Shown here: one piece after another, positions 33,216 to 40,501 of the stretch
Layout of the letters: the number at the start of each line of letters is the position of its first letter
How positions within the stretch are numbered: position 1 is the stretch's first letter
NCBI RefSeq assembly: GCF_016595465.1
Contig: NZ_JAENIK010000011.1
Coordinates: forward strand, 744,001-808,000
Source of the DNA: Luteolibacter yonseiensis
GTDB taxonomy: Bacteria; Verrucomicrobiota; Verrucomicrobiia; Verrucomicrobiales; Akkermansiaceae
Direction: 5' to 3'
Length of the DNA: 64,000 nt
The notes under the pieces: generated by a model
Database searches by the model: none
What the model was told of the DNA's origin: nothing
The model's input: only the letters and a program-made list of their open reading frames with translations
Made by a program: the position numbers and the translations under genes

Positions 33216-33734
33216 ATGAAAACCCGGATCGGTACGTATGCAATCTGTCTGTCCGCATTTGGCCTGGCCGCATGCGGCAGGGTGAATCAATCGAAAACCT
33301 CCGGCGCTGCCGGAAAGGAGCGGAATGTGGCTCAGCCTGTATTCATCACTACGGAAGGGCTTTTTCAGATCACAGGAGATTCATATATCCGGGTATTTCG
33401 AGATGAGAACGGCCTGTTGAATGTCGGGCAACGCATTGGGAAAAATGAACTCACTTGGGCGGCCGGCGTGATCGAACCCGGTTCCGACTGGTTCATATAT
33501 GCGGAAAAATATAACGAAGCGTGGGTGTTTCAGGAAGATCATATTGCGTTATGGTATGAACATGAGGAATCGTCCGGGATTTATGGCCTGTTCGACTCCA
33601 ATGATGACTCGAAATTGAACCCAAAAATATACGGGGCGCTCCCACCTGCCGTGATGGACCGCCTGCCGGACGGAGCGAAGCAGAAGATCCGCAACGCTGT
33701 AAAAAGCAGCGGAGTGGTGGACCGGAATATTTAA
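33216..33734 (+). CDS. Small lipoprotein between flotillin and ATPase genes
   Basis: A 172-residue protein. The start at 33216 gives a lipoprotein signal (MKTRIGTYAICLSAFGLAAC, Cys20). The mature part has no recognised domain. It is beta-rich with aromatic residues (SYIRVFRDENGLLNVGQRIG; GSDWFIYAEKYNEAWVF). It starts 19 bp after the flotillin stop and ends 51 bp before the giant ATPase, so it is inserted in the otherwise recognisable module. Its base composition is more A/T-rich than the neighbours', which hints at a separate origin. Confidence 0.65.
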   Translation: MKTRIGTYAICLSAFGLAACGRVNQSKTSGAAGKERNVAQPVFITTEGLFQITGDSYIRVFRDENGLLNVGQRIGKNELTWAAGVIEPGSDWFIYAEKYNEAWVFQEDHIALWYEHEESSGIYGLFDSNDDSKLNPKIYGALPPAVMDRLPDGAKQKIRNAVKSSGVVDRNI

Positions 33735-33785
33735 TCAACAAATCCCCTTGAGAGCATCTCACAACCATCTTCCAGGACGATAAGG

Positions 33786-36700
33786 ATGAGCGACACACCC
33801 CAACAATTGGAAGGCGGAGCCTATGAGGTGATCCGGGCGCGCCTGGATCAACACGCCGCGGTGCTGCGCGAACGGGTGGACGCGCTGAATGCGGACCGTC
33901 ACGAGGTGTTCGGTGCGATCCCCACGGAGCTGCTTTCCACGGGACATGTCGGCACCGCGCACAGCTGCGTGCCGCGTGATATCGCCTGCCTTGGAAACAA
34001 TCTCTACCTGCTGGGTTACAACATCCAGTTCGGCCTCAAGCAGACCACGGAACCCGCGGATGTTTTCGCATTGTGCCGTCTGGACGAGGAGCGGAATTTC
34101 CATATCGAGGATCTGGCTTCCGTGCTCGGGGACGCGATGTTCAACGAGGATTTCCAATCGCTCTTCCGTTACTACCGCAGCACGGTTTTCACCAAGTTCA
34201 TGCTGATCGGGCCGCACCTCCACATGAAGATGCGGATCGGCAAGTCCGAGGATGATTTCAAGACCTTCAAGTGGCTGGTCAATGGTGACGGGACTCTCGC
34301 CTATCAGGGGAACCGCTCCGAGCACGAGTGCCGTTACCCCGAACCGGTCGAGTTCCAGTGGAAGCGCGCCCACCGGGACATGCACCGCTCCGGGGATCAT
34401 CCCCACATCTCGGTCGGGGATATCGTGTTTGTGGAAACCATCGGTGGGGATCTCACCATCAAGGTGGAGGATAACACCAAGACGGGGCAGGGAATCTATT
34501 CCGAGCCGGTGGATGATGCCGACCAGACGCTCGACGACGCGGAGATCCTCTATGCCATTGTCGGACCGCTGGTGATTCTGCGGATTCTTCCCTATCGGGA
34601 AAGCAAGCACCGGCATCTTGTCTTCAATGGCAAGACCCGCACCGTGCACCGGGTGGATGGAATCGGCCAGTCCTGCGTGCTGCTGCCGGGAGACCAGGGC
34701 ATCCTGTTCGCCAATGGTTACGCGCTGGCGACGGGAGAAGTGAAAACGTTCGAGACGGGGCAGTCCGGCCTGCGCTTCGAACGCCGGATCGCGGCGGGCA
34801 ATGGCGAGGACACGTTGTTTGTTTTCTACCAGCGGACCAGCGGCCACTACGTCCTGTTTTCCTACAATGTCATCGCGCAGAGTGTGGAAACACCGGTCGT
34901 CTGCAACGGCTTCGCGCTTGATCCGGACGGCCGGATGGTGCTTTTCCAAGCCCCGGAGCAGGCGCAGAAACACCACGCGCTGCAGGTCTGGCGGACGCCC
35001 TACGTCGCTGATTCCGCAACCGCGGTGCCGGATGAAAAACGGGGTTCGCTGTTGTTCAAGATCGGGAACTCCACGCTTGTCAGCGGAATGGCCGAGGCGC
35101 GGGAGATCCTCATCCTGTTGGGAAAAGGGGACACCTACGCCGATGTCTATCTGGAGCTCGTCCGTCGCACGCGCGAGGTGTTGGACGGCTACTTCTGGCT
35201 CAAGGATGCCGAGGCGCACAAACTTTCCGAACCGCTGGAGGCGATCAACTCCGCGGCGAATGCGGCGATCGACGAGTTCGACAAGGTGGTCCGCCTGCGC
35301 CAGGCGACCGCCGCCCGTACCGAAGAGGTGCGGGATGCGACGGAAAAACTCCTCAATTCCGTACGGGGCAGCGCGCCGGACGATATCCGTGGTTTTGTCC
35401 GGAATCTGGCGGACCTCCGGCTGCGCCGTGGCGAGATCATCGGCTTGCGGGAATTGCGTTACGCCGACAGCACGGTCATCGACGACCTCGACAAACGCGT
35501 GGCGGACGCCACCGACACGGTCTCCGGCCGCACCGTGGAGTTCCTGCTTCAGGAGCGTGCTCTCGAACCCTACCGGCTGGCCATCGAGACCCAGCGCGAG
35601 TCGCTCGCGAAGATCACCAAGACCACCGAGGCGGATGATACGGCGAAAGGGCTCGACCAGGCGGGTTCGGAACTGGAACTGCTCATCGACATCGTCGGCA
35701 ACCTCCGCATCCAGGACGCCACGCAGACCACGGCGATCATCGAGAGTGTTTCCGCACTCTACGCCACGTTGAACGGCATCCGGGCGGAGTTGAAATCGAA
35801 ACGCCGTGAACTCGCCCGGGTCGAAGGCGTGGCGCAGTTCGGCGCACAGCTGAAGCTGCTCGGCCAGTCGGTCGTCAATTTCCTCGATCTCTGCGACACC
35901 CCAGAAAAATGTGGTGAATACCTGACGAAGGTGATGGTTCAGGTGGAGGACCTCGAAGGCCGGTTCGCCGAGTTCGACGAATACATCGAGGAACTCACGA
36001 TCAAGCGTGAGGAGATCCACGAAGCCTTCGAAGGAAGGAAACAAGCGCTCATCGAGCAGCGCAACCGCCGTGCGGGGAATCTTCTCAAATCCGCCGAGAG
36101 AATCCTTGGCGGGTTGAAAAACCGCGCCGGATCGCTGGAGGACATCAATGCGATCAACGGCTACTTCGCGGGCGATCTCATGGTTGCCAAGCTCCGCGAC
36201 ATCATCACCGAGCTGAGGGACATTGGCGACAGTGTGAAGGCGGACGACCTCCAGACGCGGCTGAAGACCGTGCAGGACGACGCGGTGCGCCAGCTCAAGG
36301 ACCGCAAGGAACTCTTCGCGGACGGCGGGAATGTCCTGAAGTTCGGGCGGCACAACTTCTCGGTGAACACCCAGGAACTGGAGCTGTCCATCATCACCCA
36401 CGACGGCACGCCGTGTTTCCATCTGTCCGGCACGGCTTTCTTCGAACCGGTGGAAAGCGAGGAGTTCCTCGCCACCCGGGCGGTGTGGGATCAGGAGGTC
36501 GTCAGCGAGAACAACCGGATCTACCGCTCGGAGTGGCTTGCTTGGAAATTGTTGGAAAGCGGGATCGAGGGCGATCCCACGTTGGAAGCCGTCCATGCCT
36601 TCATGGCTCCGCGTTATTCGGAAGGCTACACCAAGGGCGTGCATGACGAGGATGCGCTGAAGATCCTGTCCGCTCTCCTGCCCATCCACCGCTCGCTCGG

Positions 36701-38897
36701 CCTGTTGCGCTTCGGACCCAGGGTACGGGCTCTCGCGATGCTTTTTTGGGAAGTTTACCGTACGACGGAGCAAGGCGGATCCATGGAAAGATTGATCTCC
36801 GCGCATGGTGCCATGCGGCGGGCGTTTGGTGCGCCGGTGGAAGAGGCGCACCCGTTGCGGTCCGAGCTGGAGAAAAACCTGTCGGACTTCATTTCCCGCT
36901 CGCAAGCGGCCGGGCTGTTGGTTTCTGACAACGGTCCACAAGCTGCCAGGGATTCCGCGGCCTATTTGTTCGAGCAACTCGCTTCCGGCGGTCCGGTCCC
37001 CGCATCCGCGGAATCGGCGGCAGGCACGGCGGCCTTCAAGCTTGCGCTGAACACCGGCACCGCCGCGTCGGAACTGACGCGTTCGCTCGACCCTCTCGGC
37101 GACGATCCGGAGCGCCGTTTCCTCGTCCTGCTTGACTGGATGAGCGGCCACCTCCGTTTTACGGACGGCCCGGTGACGCATCCGCGCCGCACGCCACCGC
37201 TCGCGTGGGTGGCCGAGTCGGCCGCGCATTGGTTGCGCGGTGGCATCGAGCAGCGTGGAGTCAGTGAAGTTTCATCCTCCATCCGTGTGGAAGGACTGCG
37301 CGGCCAGCATGCGGTCATCCAGGATGGCGGCATTTACGAGACCGATTACCAGGCGTTCCGCGAGCGGTTGTCAGGATTTGAAAATCGCGAGGTGCCCGCC
37401 TTCGAGGCATGCACCCGCCTGAAGCAGAAGCTCATCGAAGTCCGCAAGGAACAGATCCGTCTGGATGAGTTCAAGCCGCGGGTGATGAGTTCGTTTGTTA
37501 GAAACCGCCTCATCAACGACGTCTATCTGCCGCTCATCGGGGAGAACCTGGCGAAGCAGATCGGCACGGCGGGCAGCGACACCCGCACGGACCGCTCGGG
37601 GCTGCTGCTGCTCGTCTCACCGCCCGGCTATGGCAAGACGACCATCATGGAGTATGTGTCGAACAGGCTCGGCCTCACCTTCATGAAGATCAACGGCCCC
37701 GCGCTGGGCCATGCCGTTGTCTCGCTGGATCCGACGGAAGCGCCGAACATGTCCGCGCGTGAGGAAGTGGACAAACTCAACCTCGCGCTGGAGATGGGTG
37801 ACAACGTGATGATCTACGTGGACGACATCCAGCACACCAATCCCGAGTTCCTCCAGCGCTTCATCAGCCTTTGTGACGCGCAACGGAAGATGGAGGGCGT
37901 CTGGCGGGGCAAGGCGCGGACCTATGACCTGCGGGGCAAGAAGGTCGCCGTGGTCATGGCGGGGAATCCCTACACGGAAGGCGGGACCAAGTTCAAGATC
38001 CCCGACATGCTGGCGAACCGCGCGGACACCTACAACCTCGGCGACATCCTCGGCGGCCATCTCGACGCCTTCAAGGCGAGCTACATCGAGAACAGCCTGA
38101 CCGCGAATCCGATTCTGGCCCGCCTCGCCAGCCGTCACCAGGAAGACGTGTATGCCGTGATGAAAGTCGCGGAGACCGGCAGCCAGGAGGGCGTGGATTT
38201 CAAGGGCAACCACGCACCCGCCGAGATCGAGGAAATGGTCACCGTCACCCGGCATCTGTTCGAGGTGCGGGACACGATCCTGCGGGTGAACCAGGAATAC
38301 ATCCGCAGCGCGGCGCAGGAGGACGCGTATCGCACGGAACCTCCGTTCCGTCTTCAAGGCTCCTACCGGAACATGGCCCGCATCGCCGGAAAAGTGCTGC
38401 CCCTGATGAGCAAGGCGGAGATCCGCAGCCTGATCCTCGATCACTACCAGAACGAATCCCAGACCCTTACCCAGGGAGCGGAGGCGAATCTGCTCAAGTT
38501 CAAGGAATTTGAAAACATCTCCAACGACACGGAGAAATCCCGCTGGGTGGACATCAAGAAGGAGTTCATGAAACGCCGTCTGCTCGGCGGTGCGGGTGAG
38601 GAGGATCCCGTGGGACGCGTGGTCGCCCAGTTGTCGGGATTCCAGGATGGTCTGGAGGCGATCAAGGCAGTCATCGCTGACAGCGGCCGCGAGCACGCGA
38701 AACCCCAGAGCCTTTCGGAAACCACCGTGGCGCAGCTCCGTGAGATCATCGCGGGCCTGCGCGCCGTGCCCGTGGAGGTGGACATCAAGGTGGTGCCGGT
38801 TCAGGACGACCGTGGATCGATCCAGAGCGTGGATCAATCCGCACAGGCCCCGCTGGCATTCAGCCCGGAAGTCCGGCAGGGAGGTGACGAGAGTTGA
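33786..38897 (+). CDS. Giant AAA+ ATPase of the DUF3686 'DNA repair ATPase' type
   Basis: A 1703-residue protein. Residues ~40-480 match the DUF3686-type N-terminal region in pattern. A long helical middle section follows (~480-880, with EAINSAANAAIDEFDKVVRL). An AAA+ module lies near the C-terminus: Walker A in SPPGYGKTTIMEYV (~1278-1291), Walker B in NVMIYVDDIQH (~1338-1348) and a possible arginine finger in DMLANRAD. The last ~250 residues are helical. Proteins of this size and layout are named DNA repair ATPases in databases, without experimental proof known to me. It terminates the YqiJ-flotillin module, whose members probably act together at the membrane. Confidence 0.8.
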   Translation: MSDTPQQLEGGAYEVIRARLDQHAAVLRERVDALNADRHEVFGAIPTELLSTGHVGTAHSCVPRDIACLGNNLYLLGYNIQFGLKQTTEPADVFALCRLDEERNFHIEDLASVLGDAMFNEDFQSLFRYYRSTVFTKFMLIGPHLHMKMRIGKSEDDFKTFKWLVNGDGTLAYQGNRSEHECRYPEPVEFQWKRAHRDMHRSGDHPHISVGDIVFVETIGGDLTIKVEDNTKTGQGIYSEPVDDADQTLDDAEILYAIVGPLVILRILPYRESKHRHLVFNGKTRTVHRVDGIGQSCVLLPGDQGILFANGYALATGEVKTFETGQSGLRFERRIAAGNGEDTLFVFYQRTSGHYVLFSYNVIAQSVETPVVCNGFALDPDGRMVLFQAPEQAQKHHALQVWRTPYVADSATAVPDEKRGSLLFKIGNSTLVSGMAEAREILILLGKGDTYADVYLELVRRTREVLDGYFWLKDAEAHKLSEPLEAINSAANAAIDEFDKVVRLRQATAARTEEVRDATEKLLNSVRGSAPDDIRGFVRNLADLRLRRGEIIGLRELRYADSTVIDDLDKRVADATDTVSGRTVEFLLQERALEPYRLAIETQRESLAKITKTTEADDTAKGLDQAGSELELLIDIVGNLRIQDATQTTAIIESVSALYATLNGIRAELKSKRRELARVEGVAQFGAQLKLLGQSVVNFLDLCDTPEKCGEYLTKVMVQVEDLEGRFAEFDEYIEELTIKREEIHEAFEGRKQALIEQRNRRAGNLLKSAERILGGLKNRAGSLEDINAINGYFAGDLMVAKLRDIITELRDIGDSVKADDLQTRLKTVQDDAVRQLKDRKELFADGGNVLKFGRHNFSVNTQELELSIITHDGTPCFHLSGTAFFEPVESEEFLATRAVWDQEVVSENNRIYRSEWLAWKLLESGIEGDPTLEAVHAFMAPRYSEGYTKGVHDEDALKILSALLPIHRSLGLLRFGPRVRALAMLFWEVYRTTEQGGSMERLISAHGAMRRAFGAPVEEAHPLRSELEKNLSDFISRSQAAGLLVSDNGPQAARDSAAYLFEQLASGGPVPASAESAAGTAAFKLALNTGTAASELTRSLDPLGDDPERRFLVLLDWMSGHLRFTDGPVTHPRRTPPLAWVAESAAHWLRGGIEQRGVSEVSSSIRVEGLRGQHAVIQDGGIYETDYQAFRERLSGFENREVPAFEACTRLKQKLIEVRKEQIRLDEFKPRVMSSFVRNRLINDVYLPLIGENLAKQIGTAGSDTRTDRSGLLLLVSPPGYGKTTIMEYVSNRLGLTFMKINGPALGHAVVSLDPTEAPNMSAREEVDKLNLALEMGDNVMIYVDDIQHTNPEFLQRFISLCDAQRKMEGVWRGKARTYDLRGKKVAVVMAGNPYTEGGTKFKIPDMLANRADTYNLGDILGGHLDAFKASYIENSLTANPILARLASRHQEDVYAVMKVAETGSQEGVDFKGNHAPAEIEEMVTVTRHLFEVRDTILRVNQEYIRSAAQEDAYRTEPPFRLQGSYRNMARIAGKVLPLMSKAEIRSLILDHYQNESQTLTQGAEANLLKFKEFENISNDTEKSRWVDIKKEFMKRRLLGGAGEEDPVGRVVAQLSGFQDGLEAIKAVIADSGREHAKPQSLSETTVAQLREIIAGLRAVPVEVDIKVVPVQDDRGSIQSVDQSAQAPLAFSPEVRQGGDES

Positions 38898-39258
38898 GCA
38901 GCGGAGCGCTGGCCGCTGGCTAGAGCCTTGGCTTTGATACACATCTCGTGCCCTGCCGCATGAGCCGTAGGAAACTCGGCCTTCTTCAGCACCAACGGTG
39001 CGAAATGCGAGAGCCCGGGGTGAGCGAAGCGCAACCCCGGGTCATCGACCACCCCATTTCCCAAGTCCTGAAGGGACGAGATCAAGGGGGCTGCGGCGCG
39101 CCAGGGATGCCGTCCTTTCAGGATTTCGGCATCTCTCAAATCTCTTCCCATGGCGCTGCCATGGGCTTTCTCATCCCGCACCGTTGGTGCTGAAGACGCG
39201 TCCACGACAAGCCACCATGCCGCATTCGGAGCCACGATGTTCGGGATGCGCGTCAGGG
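38898..39258. other. Intergenic stretch carrying a palindromic repeat element
   Basis: No gene is supported here. The stretch between the giant ATPase gene and pcp is largely occupied by the nested palindromic element at 38985-39194. Short frames exist on the plus strand but follow the repeat and have no protein-like pattern. Confidence 0.55.
38985..39194. repeat. REP-like nested palindromic element
   Basis: The outer arms TTCAGCACCAACGGTGCG (38985-39002) and its exact complement (39177-39194) enclose three further hairpins. These are CCCGGGGT/ACCCCGGG (39014-39021, 39034-39041), TCCTGAAGGGACG with a one-mismatch partner (39066-39078, 39111-39123), and CCCATGG/CCATGGG (39147-39165). Similar palindromic sequence occurs between genes in Verrucomicrobia and Planctomycetes as I recall them. 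No transposase is adjacent. Confidence 0.8.
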
Positions 39259-39834
39259 CTAAAGACTGCGTCCCGTCATTTCGGAAACCATCAGATCCAA
39301 CGCGGCCACCGACCGCTCTGTTGGATAATCCCGGGCCAGGGGCAGGTGGATGAAACCCGCCGGGCAAGTCATCCGGTTCGCATCAAGATCGTGCCTTGCC
39401 GTGTAAAAAACCTGATTACAGAGATACCGGCCCGGGTCGTCCGAGAAACGTACCGGATGTCCATTTTTCTCCAGCGGTTCCCGGAATGTTTCCAATGGCA
39501 GCGTCGATGAAAGCTGGGATGGCGCTCCCTTGATGATGGCCTTCCCCCTCGGCATTCGTCCGCCGTTGTCCGCAATCCGGAAATCCAGCTCGTTCCATGC
39601 GGTGGTTTCCAAGCGGATTTCCTTACTGCCCGCCGCCTCACCGAGCATGATCAGCGCGTCCGGGCGGATCAGCCGGAGCGCCTGCCTGAGCCGTGCCGGG
39701 GCGATGACGGAATCCACCGGCAGGATGCGGGTGCGGATTTCCGGGTGGAGCCCTTTCAACCCACGCAGTGCGAGCGACGAGGCGTTTTCCAACCGGCCGT
39801 CAAAGGGGACGAACGCGGTGACGAGGATTTTCAC
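39259..39834 (-). CDS. pcp: Pyroglutamyl-peptidase I
   Basis: A 191-residue cysteine peptidase of family C15 that removes N-terminal pyroglutamate. KILVTAFVPFDGRLENASSL matches the family start. The catalytic Cys is in RYLCNQVFYTARH and the His in AGFIHLPLARDY. The catalytic Glu is probably in GSKEIRLETTAWN, in a slightly altered context relative to the usual GL-x-R motif. The protein is about 20 residues shorter than the E. coli-type enzymes. It stands alone, with the palindromic element just beyond its 3' end. Confidence 0.82.
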   Translation of the reverse strand: MKILVTAFVPFDGRLENASSLALRGLKGLHPEIRTRILPVDSVIAPARLRQALRLIRPDALIMLGEAAGSKEIRLETTAWNELDFRIADNGGRMPRGKAIIKGAPSQLSSTLPLETFREPLEKNGHPVRFSDDPGRYLCNQVFYTARHDLDANRMTCPAGFIHLPLARDYPTERSVAALDLMVSEMTGRSL

Positions 39835-39880
39835 GGGCGGAGAATGGCCCGGGTATTGCTAAGAGTGAAGGGTTATGTAG

Positions 39881-40129
39881 ATGCTGAACCCTCGAATGGA
39901 TTGCGAAATGTGCCAGATCTCCACGGAAAACAAGTGTCCGCTTTGCGGAAACTCAAACCACTGCGGCGTCAATGACATCGGCGGCTGCTGGTGCGGGAAA
40001 ATTGAAATTCCCATGGAATTGATCGAACAGCTTCCGGAACAGGGAAAGGCGTGCATCTGCCTGGGGTGCGTGAAGGCGAGCTTGGCCGCCCGTGGCGGGC
40101 AGGTGTCGTTTTGCGCCGACGGCGGCTGA
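39881..40129 (+). CDS. Cysteine-rich CWC family protein
   Basis: An 82-residue protein with ten cysteines arranged in the CWC pattern: KCPLCGNSNHCGVNDIGGCWC and a second part, GKACICLGCVKASL. It may bind zinc or another metal. The function of the family is not known. An internal Met (residue 6) could also be the start. The Dabb gene follows on the same strand after 68 bp. Confidence 0.82.
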   Translation: MLNPRMDCEMCQISTENKCPLCGNSNHCGVNDIGGCWCGKIEIPMELIEQLPEQGKACICLGCVKASLAARGGQVSFCADGG

Positions 40130-40197
40130 TTTGTCCCCCTTTTGTCCCCCATATCGGGGCTTGCGGCGGAACGCCCGGATCTCTATTTCCTTGGTCC

Positions 40198-40497
40198 ATG
40201 GACCACCACGTATATTTCTGGCTGAAGGATGAACGGAAGAACGCCGCCGACCGCGCTGTTTTTGAAAAAGGACTCGCTGACCTGTTGGAAAACGACCTCG
40301 TCGCAGGCGGTCGCTGGGCCGTACCCGCCGCCGTGATGGTGCGCCCGGTCATCGACCAATCATGGGACTACGCCCTCGCGATGCAGTTCGACACCATTGA
40401 GAAGCACGACGCCTATCAGGTGGACCCGAACCACCAGGTCTTCATCGACGGCTTCAAGGACTGGTGGGCCCAGGTGCAGGTGAAGGACCTGGCTTGA
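40198..40497 (+). CDS. Dabb-family stress-responsive barrel protein
   Basis: A 99-residue protein of the stress-responsive alpha/beta-barrel (Dabb) superfamily. It has the ferredoxin-like pattern: HHVYFWLKDERKN, a helix (RAVFEKGLADLL), VMVRPVIDQSWDYALAMQF and the terminal HDAYQVDPNHQVFIDGF. The start at 40198 is used because upstream sequence in frame overlaps the CWC gene. It ends 4 bp before the stop of the convergent lipoprotein gene. Members are usually dimeric and small; some act in stress or polyketide cyclisation, but its own role is unknown. A second Dabb protein is at 48634-49014. Confidence 0.82.
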   Translation: MDHHVYFWLKDERKNAADRAVFEKGLADLLENDLVAGGRWAVPAAVMVRPVIDQSWDYALAMQFDTIEKHDAYQVDPNHQVFIDGFKDWWAQVQVKDLA

Positions 40498-40501
40498 GCT
40501 G

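Noticed and set aside
31106-33217. A 703-codon open frame on the minus strand opposite the flotillin gene
   Set aside because: It mirrors the coiled-coil codons of the flotillin and encodes Asp/Leu/Phe-rich low-complexity sequence. The plus-strand frame has clear SPFH motifs and gene context.
33759-37229. An 1156-codon open frame on the minus strand opposite the giant ATPase
   Set aside because: It has no recognisable domain, is rich in Arg, His and Pro, and arises from the GC-rich codon bias of the plus-strand gene, which has Walker motifs.
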